The notes under the pieces are model-generated. The model made no database searches, had not been told where the DNA came from, and saw nothing but the letters and a program-made list of their open reading frames with translations. From assembly GCF_021287135.1 (NCBI RefSeq), contig NZ_JAJTBB010000022.1, forward strand, positions 62,001 to 126,000: a DNA stretch of 64,000 nucleotides, written 5' to 3'. A program made the translations under genes and the position numbers. The stretch comes from Acidovorax sp. GTDB lineage: Bacteria > Pseudomonadota > Gammaproteobacteria > Burkholderiales > Burkholderiaceae_C. Positions 1 through 8,972 of the stretch are shown piece by piece (position 1 is the stretch's first letter; each line of letters starts with the position of its first letter).

Positions 1-3
1 TAC

Positions 4-2175
4 ATGTTGCCCACGCCTTTCCATGACGGTGCCGCTGCCGTGAGCGCAGGCAGCGGCCCGTCTGACACCACCGTGCCGCCACCAGCCGCGCCGGCCCCTG
101 CGGCTGCGCCCTACAGCCATCTGGACAGGGACCACAGCATCCTGGCGTTCAACGAGCGGGTGTTCGATTGGGCGGTGCGCACCGATGTTCCGCTACTGGA
201 ACGCTTGCGCTACCTGTGCATCGTCTCTTCCAACCTGGATGAATTCTTTGAGGTGCGAGCAGCACCCCATATCACCGCAGCCCAAAAGGGCGAGACCCAG
301 GGTCTGTATTCGACCGCCTCATTCGAGGCCATGGCCGCCAAGGTGCACGACCTGGTGCAGCGGCAGTACGCGCTGTACAACGATTCCCTGGTTCCCGCCT
401 TTGCCGCCCATGGCATCCGCATCCTCGGCCACGGCGAGCGTTCGCCGGCGCAGAAGCGCTGGGTGCGCGACTATTTTGTGGACGAGGTTCGGCCCTTGCT
501 GATTCCCGTGGGGCTGGACCCCGCGCATCCTTTCCCCCAGGTGGCCAACAAGTCGCTGAACTTCATCGTGCGGCTCAAGGGGCAGGACGCGTTCGGCCGC
601 GAAAACGAGATCGCCATCGTCAAGGTGCCCCGCGCGCTGCCCCGGTTGATTCGCATGCCTTCCCGGCTCGCTGCCGGCGAGGCGCTTTTCGTCAGTCTCT
701 CAAGCATCGTGCGCTCGCATCTGGAGGATCTGTTCCCCGGACGCGAAGTGACGGAGTTCTCCCAGTTCCGGGTGACCCGCCACTCGGACCTGGCCTTGGA
801 CGAGGAAGACGTGCGCAACCTGCGGACCGCGCTTCGCCAAGGGTTGCAGCACCGCCACTATGGGCAGGCCGTGCGCCTGGAGGTGTCGGCCGGCTGCTCG
901 CAGTTCCTTTCGGACTTTTTGCTCGCGCAGTTCGCCTTGCCTGCTGCCGCGCTGTTCCGCGTGCCAGGTCCCGTCAATCTGGTGCGCCTGACACAGTTGA
1001 TCGATCTGGTGGATGCTCCGGACCTGCTGTTTCCGCCGTGGAATTCGGCATGGCCGCGCCAGTTGCAAGCCGGCGTTTCGATCATGGAGCAGCTGCGGCG
1101 GCGCGACGTGCTGATCCACCAGCCCTTCGAGAGCTTCGACGGGCTGCTGGCCTTTCTGCGCGAAGCCGTCAACGACCCGGATGTGCTGGTCATCAAGCAG
1201 ACCATCTACCGCACCGGGGCGGACTCCGAGCTCATGGAGCTGCTCACGGAAGCGGTTCGCCGGGGCAAGGAGGTGATGGCGGTCGTGGAGCTCAAGGCGC
1301 GTTTTGACGAAGAGGCCAACATCAACTGGGCAGAGGCCCTGGAGTCCATCGGTGCCCAGGTGGTCTACGGCGTCGTCGGGCTCAAGACCCATGCCAAGAT
1401 GCTGCTGGTCACGCGCAGGGAAGGGCGCAAGCTGCGGCGGTACGGTCACCTGTCCACCGGCAACTACAACGTGCGCACCGCCCGGCTGTACACCGACCTG
1501 AGCTACCTCACCGCCGATGAGGACACCACGGCGGACATGGATGGCGTGTTCAACCACCTGGCCAGCCAAAACCGCCCCCCCAAGCTGCGCAAGCTGATGC
1601 TGGCGCCCTTCCATCTGCACCGGCGCCTGCTGGACAAGATCGAGCAGGTCGGGCTGGCGGCCGCCCGCGGGGAGGACGCCCGCATCGTGGCCAAGATGAA
1701 TGCCTTGACGGACGAGGCGCTGATGCGCGCCCTGATCGTGGCCGGGCAGCGCGGCGCACGCATCGACCTCATCGTGCGCGGGGCGTGCATGCTGGCGGCC
1801 CAGGTGCCGGGCGCCACCGACAACATCCGCGTCCGTTCGGTGATCGGCCGGTTCCTGGAGCACACCCGGGTTTTCTACTTTCGCAGCGCTGGCGAAGAGG
1901 ATCTGTACCTCTCCAGCGCCGACTGGATGAACCGCAACATGATGCGGCGGGTGGAGCTGGCGTGGCCCGTGACCGATGCAAGCCTGCGGCAGCAGATCGT
2001 GGACGAATGCCTGGTGGCCTACCTGCACGACGACCGGGATGCCTGGACCCTGAATGCAGACGGTTCCTACCAGCGCGCGCCGCATCCGCTGGACGGCCTG
2101 GGCGCGCAGGATGCGCTGATGGTGCGCTACGGTCCCGCCGCCCCGGGGGCTGCCGTGGACCAGGGGAAGGCATGA
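4..2175 (+). CDS. ppk1: Polyphosphate kinase 1
   Basis: Makes and degrades inorganic polyphosphate from ATP by autophosphorylation on histidine. The protein is 723 residues, slightly longer than the usual ~690, with a Pro/Ala-rich extension of about 40 residues before the conserved LDRDHSILAFNERV start. The two family histidines are visible: H463 in GLKTHAKM (phospho-enzyme site) and H620 in FLEHTRVFYF. The RTGADSELMELL and STGNYN motifs are intact. Only three bases precede the ATG and they are not a stop codon, so the true start could lie outside the window. The stop overlaps the sixA start (ATGA), so the two are translationally coupled. The family assignment is secure. Confidence 0.96.
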   Translation: MLPTPFHDGAAAVSAGSGPSDTTVPPPAAPAPAAAPYSHLDRDHSILAFNERVFDWAVRTDVPLLERLRYLCIVSSNLDEFFEVRAAPHITAAQKGETQGLYSTASFEAMAAKVHDLVQRQYALYNDSLVPAFAAHGIRILGHGERSPAQKRWVRDYFVDEVRPLLIPVGLDPAHPFPQVANKSLNFIVRLKGQDAFGRENEIAIVKVPRALPRLIRMPSRLAAGEALFVSLSSIVRSHLEDLFPGREVTEFSQFRVTRHSDLALDEEDVRNLRTALRQGLQHRHYGQAVRLEVSAGCSQFLSDFLLAQFALPAAALFRVPGPVNLVRLTQLIDLVDAPDLLFPPWNSAWPRQLQAGVSIMEQLRRRDVLIHQPFESFDGLLAFLREAVNDPDVLVIKQTIYRTGADSELMELLTEAVRRGKEVMAVVELKARFDEEANINWAEALESIGAQVVYGVVGLKTHAKMLLVTRREGRKLRRYGHLSTGNYNVRTARLYTDLSYLTADEDTTADMDGVFNHLASQNRPPKLRKLMLAPFHLHRRLLDKIEQVGLAAARGEDARIVAKMNALTDEALMRALIVAGQRGARIDLIVRGACMLAAQVPGATDNIRVRSVIGRFLEHTRVFYFRSAGEEDLYLSSADWMNRNMMRRVELAWPVTDASLRQQIVDECLVAYLHDDRDAWTLNADGSYQRAPHPLDGLGAQDALMVRYGPAAPGAAVDQGKA

Positions 2176-2636
2176 TGGACCTGATTCTGTGGCGGCATGC
2201 CGAGGCGGAAGAGGCCGCCGATGGCGCGGACGACCTGGCGCGGGCCCTGACCCCCCGCGGGGAGAAGCAGGCCGCGCGCATGGCCGCCTGGCTGGACCGC
2301 CAGTTGCCGGAAGGGCTGCGGGTGCTCGCCAGCCCCGCACGCCGGACCGAGCAAACGGCCAGCGCCCTGGGCCGCAAGTTCAAGGTGCGTGCGGAACTGC
2401 TGCCGGGCGGCACCCCGCAGGACCTGCTGGAACTTGCCCAGTGGCCGCGCGCCAAGGGCGCCGTCCTGGTGGTGGGCCACCAGCCGATGCTGGGGCAGAC
2501 GATTGCGCAGCTGATGGGCCTGCAGGCCTCGGAATGCGCGGTGCGCAAGGGCGCTGTCTGGTGGCTCCGGCAACGCCAACGGCTGGAGCAGAGCCAGACG
2601 CTGCTGATAGCGGTGCAGTCGCCCGAGTTTCTGTGA
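2172..2636 (+). CDS. sixA: SixA-type phosphohistidine phosphatase (histidine phosphatase superfamily)
   Basis: A 154-residue single-domain protein. The RHG-type motif reads LWRHAEAEE with catalytic His9, and a second histidine lies in VVGHQPM. SixA proteins remove phosphate from histidine residues, classically on phosphotransfer domains or PTS proteins. Its start codon sits inside the ppk1 stop (ATGA). That pairing suggests a role near phosphate or polyphosphate metabolism, but its substrate here is inference. A second ATG directly follows the first, so the start may be 3 bp later. Confidence 0.9.
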   Translation: MMDLILWRHAEAEEAADGADDLARALTPRGEKQAARMAAWLDRQLPEGLRVLASPARRTEQTASALGRKFKVRAELLPGGTPQDLLELAQWPRAKGAVLVVGHQPMLGQTIAQLMGLQASECAVRKGAVWWLRQRQRLEQSQTLLIAVQSPEFL

Positions 2637-2686
2637 ACCCGGCGCGGCTGCGGTCCTGCCTGTAGCGGCGGGCGGCGCCGGTTTTT

Positions 2687-3187
2687 CTACTTGCGCGTTG
2701 CCTTGGCGGCCTTCGGGGCTGCGGGCTGTACCGGGGCGGCGGCTGCGTCGGCCTTGGGGCGCCCGGTCTTGATCGAGGGCACGGCCTGGACGGCGGCGCG
2801 CAGCGCGGCGTCGTCCATGGCGGCCAGCACCTTCAGCCCGGCGCGCAGCAGCTCGCTCTTCTTCACGGGCTGCGCCAGGGTTGCGCACCGCTGCTTCAGC
2901 GTGTCGATGGCCGCGTACTCGTCCTTTGGAATCGTGAAGCTGTCACGCACCAGCTTGGGCTTCTTGGCTTTGGCGTCCTTGGCGGCAGGCGCAGCGGTGG
3001 TGGCGGCAGGCTTTGCGGCCGGCAGCTTGCTGCGGGGAGCTTTGGCGGGCTTTGCCGTTTCTGCGGGCTTCTTGCTTGCCACAGCGGCTTTGCTGGAGGG
3101 CTTGGCCTTGGGCGCCAGCGGCTTGGCGGCGGCTTTGGCGGCAGGAACTGCGGACGGAACGGCTGCGGGAGTGGGGGAGGTGGTCAT
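2687..3187 (-). CDS. Histone-H1-like Lys/Ala/Pro tail fused to a ribbon-helix-helix-like domain
   Basis: A 166-residue protein of two unlike parts. Residues 1-78 are almost only Ala, Lys and Pro with AKP/AAK repeats, like bacterial histone-H1-type tails that bind DNA nonspecifically. Residues ~79-125 look like a ribbon-helix-helix fold: a short strand (VRDSFTIP), helix A (87-101) and helix B (SELLRAGLKVLAAM). A second short Ala/Lys-rich tail ends in ATRK. It is probably a DNA-binding protein or nucleoid-associated regulator. A 35-bp nested palindrome lies 13 bp upstream of the start, which suggests autoregulation. Between ppk1-sixA and ppx it may act on polyphosphate genes; that is inference. 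Phasin-like proteins share Ala/Lys-rich tails but not this core. Confidence 0.75.
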   Translation of the reverse strand: MTTSPTPAAVPSAVPAAKAAAKPLAPKAKPSSKAAVASKKPAETAKPAKAPRSKLPAAKPAATTAAPAAKDAKAKKPKLVRDSFTIPKDEYAAIDTLKQRCATLAQPVKKSELLRAGLKVLAAMDDAALRAAVQAVPSIKTGRPKADAAAAPVQPAAPKAAKATRK

Positions 3188-3200
3188 GGTGGCAGACGGG

Positions 3201-3235
3201 CAATAAACGATATAAACAGTTTATATAGTTTATTG
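3201..3235. promoter_or_regulatory. 35-bp nested palindrome, candidate operator and promoter of the H1-tailed regulator
   Basis: Outer arms CAATAAAC (3201-3208) and GTTTATTG (3228-3235) enclose inner arms TATAAAC (3211-3217) and GTTTATA (3219-3225), centred on base 3218. It is AT-rich in a GC-rich region and lies just upstream of the start at 3187. On the minus strand a possible -35 (TTGACC, 3256-3251, inside the end of ppx) is followed after about 18 bp by TAAACT within the palindrome. RHH proteins bind such repeated half-sites as dimers of dimers, so repression of its own gene is a reasonable inference. Confidence 0.65.
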
Positions 3236-3242
3236 CGACCCG

Positions 3243-4721
3243 TCACGGCAGGTCAACCACCAGCTCCCAGGGAGTCTTTTGCCAGGCCTGCATTTCTTCG
3301 CGCAGCAGGTGTGCTGATTGCGGAAAGGACGTCGCCCATCCGCGGCGGGCCTCCAGCAGAAAACGGTTTCCCTGGGCCCGAAGGACGAGGGCGCCCGTGT
3401 CCGGTTCACGGCGGGCGTGGCACAGGGCCACGGCCAGGCGAATGCTCAGCAGCTGCAGGGCAAAGACCGGGTCCTGCAGGTCCGCGTCGAGCTTGCGCAC
3501 CTTGCCGCGCTGGCCCAGAACCAGCAGGCCCAGCCGGTGCAGCTCCGGCACGGCGAAGCCGGCCGCATCGGTGTTGTCCAGGATGTAGGCGCCGTGGCGG
3601 TGGTAGTCGCTGTGCGAGATGTGGCAGCCAATCTCGTGCAGCCGCGCGGCCCATTCCAGCTTGCGGGAAGCACGCTCGCTGCCCGCCGGCGCCGCTTGGT
3701 CAAATAGCGCGCAGGCCGTGCGGGCCACGCGGTCGGCATGCTCCGTGTCCACGGCAAACCGCTGCATGAGGCCATTGACGGTGCTCGCGCGCAAGTCGGT
3801 CTCAGGCTGCTCGCGGTCCAGCAGGTCGTACAGCGCGCCCTGGCGCAGCGCGCCCTGGGCCACCTGCATTTGCTCGATGTTCAGCAGGTCAAAAACCGCC
3901 CGCAGCACGCTGATGCCTCCGCCGATGACGGCGCGGCGCTCTTCCTTGAGCCCCTCCATGCGGATGCGGTCGGCCGATTGTGCGCGCAGCAGGCGCTCAT
4001 AGAGCCACTGCAGGCCTTCGCGCGTGATCAGGCCCTCCGGCCCGCCGGCAGCGGCCAGCACATCGCCCACGGCCCCGGCAGTGCCAGACGAGCCGTAGGC
4101 CACCTCCCAGGTGTCCGGGCGGAACGTTTCCAGCGCTTCGTCCAGCACGGCCTTGGCAGCGATCTCGGCGGCAAGGAACGCCTGCGCAGTGAATTCCCCC
4201 GTGGCGAAATAGCGCTGCGACCATGCCACGCTTCCCACGCGGTACGACGCCACCGCATGGGGCACGAATTGCTGACCCAGGATGAGTTCGGTGGAGCGGC
4301 CGCCGATGTCCACCACCAGCCGTCGTTCATCGGACTGCGGCAGCAGCCTGGCCACGCCCTGGTAGATCAACCGGGCTTCTTCGGGGCCGGAAACCACGTC
4401 GATCGGGTAGCCCAGCACCTGGCTGCCGCGCGCAAGAAATTCGTCCCGATTGCGGGCTTCGCGCAGTGTCTGGGTCGCCACGGCGCGGACTTGCGCGCGC
4501 GGGAACCCGGCCAGGCGCTCGCCAAAGCGGGCCAGGCAGGCCCAGCCGCGCTCCATGGCTTCGCGGGTGAGGTTGCGGTCCTCGTCCAGCCCGTTGCCCT
4601 GGCGCACGGTTTCCTTGAGGTATTCCACCCGCTGGATGTGGCCGAATTCATAGCGCCCGATTTCAAGGCGAAAACTGTTGGAGCCGAGGTCGACTGCGGC
4701 GAGTCGGGTGCCGTTTTGCAT
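3243..4721 (-). CDS. ppx: Exopolyphosphatase (Ppx/GppA family)
   Basis: A 492-residue member of the ASKHA Ppx/GppA family, which releases phosphate from the end of polyphosphate or hydrolyses pppGpp. The first phosphate-binding loop is VDLGSNSFRL (residues 10-19). The second reads VDIGGRSTELI, where the usual GGGSTE has Arg in place of the third Gly. The C-terminal HD-like part contains HEIGCHISHSDYHRHGAYI. I chose the start MQNGTRLAAVDLGSN because the family begins there; upstream in-frame sequence is low-complexity and covers the PHO box. It is divergent from pstS, and a strong PHO box lies 116 bp upstream, so Pho control is likely. Confidence 0.95.
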   Translation of the reverse strand: MQNGTRLAAVDLGSNSFRLEIGRYEFGHIQRVEYLKETVRQGNGLDEDRNLTREAMERGWACLARFGERLAGFPRAQVRAVATQTLREARNRDEFLARGSQVLGYPIDVVSGPEEARLIYQGVARLLPQSDERRLVVDIGGRSTELILGQQFVPHAVASYRVGSVAWSQRYFATGEFTAQAFLAAEIAAKAVLDEALETFRPDTWEVAYGSSGTAGAVGDVLAAAGGPEGLITREGLQWLYERLLRAQSADRIRMEGLKEERRAVIGGGISVLRAVFDLLNIEQMQVAQGALRQGALYDLLDREQPETDLRASTVNGLMQRFAVDTEHADRVARTACALFDQAAPAGSERASRKLEWAARLHEIGCHISHSDYHRHGAYILDNTDAAGFAVPELHRLGLLVLGQRGKVRKLDADLQDPVFALQLLSIRLAVALCHARREPDTGALVLRAQGNRFLLEARRGWATSFPQSAHLLREEMQAWQKTPWELVVDLP

Positions 4722-4836
4722 GGGATCTGGTGGATAGCGTCTGTCGGCATCGTACCGCGGACGCCTGCGTGCGAAGGCTGCAAGCCGCAGGGGCCGGGCA
4801 CACCCGTGGGCCGGGCCGCCAGTGTCCCGCGCGTGC

Positions 4837-4854
4837 ATGACAGCTCCATGACAG
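4837..4854 (-). promoter_or_regulatory. PHO box facing ppx
   Basis: On the minus strand the sequence reads CTGTCAT GGAG CTGTCAT: two identical 7-bp half-sites with a 4-bp spacer, 11 bp apart. This is essentially the consensus PhoB binding site. It lies upstream of ppx, and phoB is encoded in the same window. PhoB activation of ppx under phosphate starvation is a strong inference. Confidence 0.85.
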
Positions 4855-4920
4855 TGTCAGGCAGCTGACCCAAAGCCTGCCGGGCGCTACGGGAGGAGGT
4901 GGCGGACAGTGCATGTTGTT

Positions 4921-4938
4921 TTGTCACTGAACTGTCAC
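4921..4938 (+). promoter_or_regulatory. PHO box of the pst-pho operon
   Basis: TTGTCAC TGAA CTGTCAC, two 7-bp half-sites 11 bp apart, ends 58 bp before the pstS ATG. It matches the PhoB consensus (CTGTCAT-N4-CTGTCAT) with one change in the first position and C for T at the last position of each half. This is the expected place for PhoB activation of pstS. Confidence 0.85.
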
Positions 4939-4996
4939 GTTGGCGCTCTAGAGTTCGTGCTGTTCCTGTCAACCCTCGTCAACAAGGTACTGAATA

Positions 4997-6019
4997 ATGA
5001 AACGCACATTTCTCAAGACTGTCGCCGTCGCTCTGGCTGCACTGGCCACTGGCAGCGCCTTCGCGGCGGACATCACGGGCGCTGGCGCCACCTTCCCCTT
5101 CCCCATGTACGCCAAGTGGGCTGAGGCCTACAAGAAGGAAACCGGTGTCGGCCTGAACTACCAGTCCATCGGTTCTTCGGGCGGTATCCGCCAGATCCGC
5201 GCCAAGACCGTGGCGTTTGGCGCATCGGACGCGCCGCTGTCGGGTGCCGAGCTCGACAAGGATGGCATGGTGCAGTTCCCCGCCATCATCGGCGGCACGG
5301 TGCCGGTGGTGAACCTGGACGGCTTCAAGCCGGGCGAGCTGCGCGTGACGGGGCCCGTGCTGGCCGAAATGTACCTGGGCAAGATCACCAAGTGGAACGA
5401 TGCCAAGCTGGCGGCCCTGAACCCCGGCAAGAGCCTGCCTGACCAGAACATCACCATCGTGCACCGCGCCGACGGTTCCGGCACCACGTTCAACTGGACC
5501 GACTACCTGACCTCGGTCAGCAAGGAGTGGGCGGACACCGTGGGCAAGGGCGCTGCCGTGAAGTGGCCTGCTCCCTCGTCCGTGGGTGGCAAGGGCAACG
5601 AAGGCGTGGCCGCCAACGTCACCCGCGTGAAGGGTGCCATCGGCTACGTGGAATACGCCTACGTCAAGAAGAACCACATGACCTTCCTGCAGCTGCAAAA
5701 TGCTGACGGCAAGTACGTGAGCCCCGATGACAAGACGTTTGCCTCTGCGGCCGCCAGCGCCGACTGGTTCAGCGTGCCGGGCATGGGCATCTCCATGGTG
5801 AACGCCAAGGGTGCCGACAGCTGGCCCGTGAGCACCGCGTCGTTCATCCTGATGTACAAGGACCCTGCCGACAAGGCGCAGTCCGCCGAAGTGCTGAAGT
5901 TCTTTGACTGGGCCTTCAAGAACGGCAAGACCATGGCCAGCGAGCTGGACTACGTGCCGCTGCCTGACAGCCTGACGGCCGAGATCCGGTCCAAGGTCTG
6001 GTCGCAGATCAAGAAGTAA
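4997..6019 (+). CDS. pstS: Periplasmic phosphate-binding protein PstS
   Basis: A 340-residue high-affinity phosphate receptor for the PstSCAB importer. It has a clear signal peptide (MKRTFLKTVAVALAALATGS, cleavage after AFA near residue 23). The mature protein opens with ITGAGATFPFPMYAKW and carries the phosphate-loop motifs GSSGGIRQI, FGASDAPL and HRADGSGTT. An AAGG Shine-Dalgarno lies 9 bp before the ATG. It is first in the pst-phoU-phoB-phoR run, under a PHO box. Confidence 0.98.
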   Translation: MKRTFLKTVAVALAALATGSAFAADITGAGATFPFPMYAKWAEAYKKETGVGLNYQSIGSSGGIRQIRAKTVAFGASDAPLSGAELDKDGMVQFPAIIGGTVPVVNLDGFKPGELRVTGPVLAEMYLGKITKWNDAKLAALNPGKSLPDQNITIVHRADGSGTTFNWTDYLTSVSKEWADTVGKGAAVKWPAPSSVGGKGNEGVAANVTRVKGAIGYVEYAYVKKNHMTFLQLQNADGKYVSPDDKTFASAAASADWFSVPGMGISMVNAKGADSWPVSTASFILMYKDPADKAQSAEVLKFFDWAFKNGKTMASELDYVPLPDSLTAEIRSKVWSQIKK

Positions 6020-6051
6020 TTTCCGCCACCAGAGCGGTCTGCCCCAGAATA

Positions 6052-6085
6052 CGCCCCATCGGCCGGCTGGTCTGGCCGATGGGCG
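6052..6085 (+). promoter_or_regulatory. Stem-loop between pstS and pstC
   Basis: The arms CGCCCCATCGGCC (6052-6064) and GGCCGATGGGCG (6074-6085) form a 12-bp stem with one bulged C and a 9-base loop. No T-run follows, so it is not a simple terminator. Such hairpins commonly protect the upstream mRNA 3' end and let pstS be expressed above the membrane subunits; that role is inferred here. Confidence 0.55.
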
Positions 6086-6124
6086 CTGGTTTGTGGGGCC
6101 TCCAGAAGCCAGATGGGAGTCAAC

Positions 6125-7132
6125 ATGAGCGTGGGAACCACCATGAGTTCGCAACCCGTGTCCGTCAAGAAGGCGGGCGCCCCCACCGAGACCATGGTCT
6201 CGATTGCCAAGCGGCAGCGCCTGCAGGACATCCTTTTTCACCGGCTGACCCAGAGCCTCTCCCTGCTGGTGCTGGCAGCTCTGCTGGGCATCATTGTTTC
6301 GCTGTTCGTCTATGCCTGGCCGACCTTCCACAAGTTCGGCCTCCAGTTCATCTGGCGCGTGGAATGGGACATCGTCAATGAGGAATTCGGTGCCGCGATC
6401 GCCATCGTGGGCACCCTGGCCAGTGCCGGCATCGCGCTGTTGATTGCCGTGCCGCTGGCGTTCGGCATTGCGCTGTTCCTCACCGAAACCTGCCCCGTGT
6501 GGCTGCGCCGGCCGCTCGGTACGGCGGTGGAGCTGCTGGCAGCCGTGCCGTCCATCATCTACGGCATGTTCGGGCTGTTTGTGTTTGCTCCGCTGTTTGC
6601 CGACTATTTCCAGGTGCCGGTGCAAAAGCTGCTGGGCTCCATGCCGCTGGTGGGCTTCCTGTTCGGCGGCAGCACCAATGGCTTCGGCATCCTGGCGGCG
6701 GGCATCGTGCTGGCCTTCATGGTGCTGCCTTTTGTGGCCGCCGTGATGCGCGACGTGTTTGAGATCGTGCCGCCCATCCTGCGCGAGTCCGCCTACGGCC
6801 TGGGCTGCACGACCTGGGAAGTGGTGCGCCGCGTGGTGCTGCCCTACACGCAAAAAGGCGTGATCGGCGGCGTCATGCTGGGCCTGGGCCGCGCGCTGGG
6901 CGAGACCATGGCCGTCACCTTTGTGATCGGCAACGCCAACCGCATGCCCACCTCGCTGTTTTCGCCGGGCACCTCCATTGCCTCGACCCTGGCCAACGAA
7001 TTCGGCGAAGCCGCGGATTTCCACCTGTCCACGCTGTTCGCGCTGGGCTTCCTGCTGTTCGTGATCACGTTCGTGGTGCTGTCGGCCGCCAAGATCATGC
7101 TGCTGCGCGCCGAGAAGGCCAAGGGCCTCTGA
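6125..7132 (+). CDS. pstC: Phosphate ABC transporter permease PstC
   Basis: A 335-residue inner-membrane subunit. A cytoplasmic N-terminus is followed by about six hydrophobic segments (first: [20 protein letters not shown]). The ABC-permease EAA-type loop is present around [17 protein letters not shown], followed by [16 protein letters not shown], a PstC hallmark. Of two in-frame ATGs (6113 and 6125) I chose 6125, because GGGAG at 6115-6119 sits 5 bp before it. Confidence 0.96.
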   Translation: MSVGTTMSSQPVSVKKAGAPTETMVSIAKRQRLQDILFHRLTQSLSLLVLAALLGIIVSLFVYAWPTFHKFGLQFIWRVEWDIVNEEFGAAIAIVGTLASAGIALLIAVPLAFGIALFLTETCPVWLRRPLGTAVELLAAVPSIIYGMFGLFVFAPLFADYFQVPVQKLLGSMPLVGFLFGGSTNGFGILAAGIVLAFMVLPFVAAVMRDVFEIVPPILRESAYGLGCTTWEVVRRVVLPYTQKGVIGGVMLGLGRALGETMAVTFVIGNANRMPTSLFSPGTSIASTLANEFGEAADFHLSTLFALGFLLFVITFVVLSAAKIMLLRAEKAKGL

Positions 7133-7175
7133 GCCCCTGCCTTCTGCGCATCTCATCCCTATTGAGACCTGCTCC

Positions 7176-8030
7176 ATGCAATTCAATCAACAACTCTACA
7201 AAAAGCGCCAGCGCTCCAATGCCATCGGCCTCACCTTGTCGCTGGGTGCGATGGCGCTGGGCCTGTTCGTGTTGCTGTGGATCCTGAGCGTCCTGCTCAC
7301 CAACGGCTTCGCGGCGTTGGACTGGAACATGTTCACGCAGTCCACGCCCGCCCCGGGGTCCGAAGGCGGCGGTCTGGCCAATGCCATCGTCGGCAGCCTG
7401 ATGATGGTGGGGTTCACCGTGCTGGTGTCCACGCCCATCGGCGTGCTGGCCGGCGTGTACCTGGCCGAGTACAGCGGGCAGAGCAAGGTCGCCGAGCTGA
7501 CCCGCTTCGTCACCGACATCATGCTGTCGGCGCCCTCCATCGTGCTGGGGCTGTTCGTCTATGCGATCGCCGTGGCCACCGTGGGCAATTTTTCCGGCTG
7601 GGCCGGCAGCCTGGCCCTGTCGCTGATCGCCGTGCCGGTGGTCGTGCGCACCACCGAGAACATGCTGCGCCTGGTGCCCGGCAGCCTGCGCGAAGCCGCC
7701 TTTGCCCTCGGTGCGCCACGCTGGAAGGTCTCCACCATGGTCACCTTGCGCGCGGCCCGCAGCGGCGTGATGACCGGGCTGCTGCTGGCCGTGGCCCGCA
7801 TCAGCGGCGAGACGGCTCCGTTGCTGTTCACCGCGCTCAACAACCAGTTCTTCAGCACCAACATGAACGCGCCCATGGCGAACCTGCCGGTGGTGATCTT
7901 CCAGTTCGCCTTGAGCCCGTATGAAAACTGGGTGCGGCTGGCCTGGGGCGGCGCGCTGCTGATCACGCTGTCCGTGTTGATTCTCAATGTGGTGGCGCGC
8001 GTCTTCCTGCGTGAGAAGAGCCACGCCTGA
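7176..8030 (+). CDS. pstA: Phosphate ABC transporter permease PstA
   Basis: A 284-residue second permease of the phosphate importer. It has about six membrane helices, the motif [13 protein letters not shown], and the loop [20 protein letters not shown], which contacts the PstB ATPase. [16 protein letters not shown] near the C-terminus is typical of PstA. It follows pstC by 43 bp in the same operon. Confidence 0.96.
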   Translation: MQFNQQLYKKRQRSNAIGLTLSLGAMALGLFVLLWILSVLLTNGFAALDWNMFTQSTPAPGSEGGGLANAIVGSLMMVGFTVLVSTPIGVLAGVYLAEYSGQSKVAELTRFVTDIMLSAPSIVLGLFVYAIAVATVGNFSGWAGSLALSLIAVPVVVRTTENMLRLVPGSLREAAFALGAPRWKVSTMVTLRAARSGVMTGLLLAVARISGETAPLLFTALNNQFFSTNMNAPMANLPVVIFQFALSPYENWVRLAWGGALLITLSVLILNVVARVFLREKSHA

Positions 8031-8098
8031 GCCCGCAGGGCCTTCCTCTTCCTTCGTCCCGCAGACACACACAACGCCTTCATTTCCAGGATTTGACA

Positions 8099-8881
8099 AT
8101 GACTGCCACCGCTACCGCCACTGCCAGCAAGAATGCGCTGGAGCTGCGCAACCTGAATTTCTTTTATGGCAAGTTCCAGGGCCTGCGCAACGTGAGCCTG
8201 AACATCGCCGAGCACAAGGTCACGGCCTTCATCGGCCCGTCCGGCTGCGGCAAGTCCACCCTGCTGCGCACCTTAAACCGCATGTACAGCCTGTACCCGG
8301 GCCAGCGCGCCGAGGGCACCATCAGCTTCTACGGCCAGGACATCCTGGACCCGAAGCAGGACATCAACCTGCTGCGCGCCCGCATCGGCATGGTGTTCCA
8401 GAAGCCCACGCCGTTCCCCATGTCCATCTACGACAACATCGCGTTTGGCGTGAAGCTGTACGAGACGCTGAGCAAGAGCGAGATGGATGACCGCGTGGAA
8501 TGGGCGCTGTCCAAGGCGGCGCTGTGGACCGAGGTGAAGGACAAGCTGCACCAGAGCGGCCTGTCGCTGTCCGGCGGGCAGCAGCAGCGCCTGTGCATTG
8601 CGCGCAGCGTGGCGGTGAAGCCTTCGGTGCTGCTGCTCGACGAGCCCACCTCGGCGCTGGACCCGCTGTCCACCGCCAAGATCGAAGAGCTGATCGACGA
8701 GCTCAAGCACGACTACACCATTGCCATCGTCACCCACAACATGCAGCAGGCCGCACGCTGCAGCGACTACACCGCCTACATGTACCTGGGCGAGATGATC
8801 GAGTTCGGCGCCACCGAGCAGATCTTCTTCAAGCCCGAGCGCAAGGAAACGGAAGACTACATCACCGGCCGCTTCGGCTGA
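8099..8881 (+). CDS. pstB: Phosphate ABC transporter ATPase PstB
   Basis: A 260-residue nucleotide-binding subunit. Walker A is GPSGCGKST, the ABC signature LSGGQQQRL, Walker [12 protein letters not shown], and the H-loop histidine is in [26 protein letters not shown] is the PstB-type Q-loop region. ATG 8099 is preferred over an in-frame TTG at 8093. The N-terminus carries a short TATATATA stretch with no family equivalent. A dispersed palindromic repeat separates it from phoU. Confidence 0.97.
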   Translation: MTATATATASKNALELRNLNFFYGKFQGLRNVSLNIAEHKVTAFIGPSGCGKSTLLRTLNRMYSLYPGQRAEGTISFYGQDILDPKQDINLLRARIGMVFQKPTPFPMSIYDNIAFGVKLYETLSKSEMDDRVEWALSKAALWTEVKDKLHQSGLSLSGGQQQRLCIARSVAVKPSVLLLDEPTSALDPLSTAKIEELIDELKHDYTIAIVTHNMQQAARCSDYTAYMYLGEMIEFGATEQIFFKPERKETEDYITGRFG

Positions 8882-8887
8882 TGGGCG

Positions 8888-8945
8888 ATTGCTACATTAT
8901 TTATAGCTGCTTGCGCTTGATGGATAAGCGCTAGCGGCCAATTTG
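8888..8945 (+). repeat. Dispersed palindromic repeat, copy A (pstB-phoU gap)
   Basis: Left arm ATAGCTGCTTGCGCTT (8903-8918) and right arm AAGCGCTAGCGGCC (8926-8939) form the imperfect inverted repeat shared by all copies in this window. The flanks (TTGCTACATTATTT before, AATTTGATTC after) match the AT-rich flanks of other copies. It fills most of the pstB-phoU gap and could form a hairpin in the operon transcript. Confidence 0.85.
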
Positions 8946-8972
8946 ATTCATAACCGTGAGGTTGTACGCCAA

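Noticed and set aside
700..2340. Long open frame (546 codons) opposite ppk1
   Set aside because: Antisense shadow typical of GC-rich coding DNA; His/Gln/Arg-rich with no domain and no start signals.
4966..4983. Second PHO-box-like CTGTCAA...TCGTCAA near the pstS ribosome site
   Set aside because: Half-sites are 10 bp apart and the second has only five of seven matches.
4979..7186. 735-codon open frame opposite pstS-pstC
   Set aside because: Composition is His/Gly/Gln-rich shadow of pst genes; it crosses the pstS-pstC gap only by chance.
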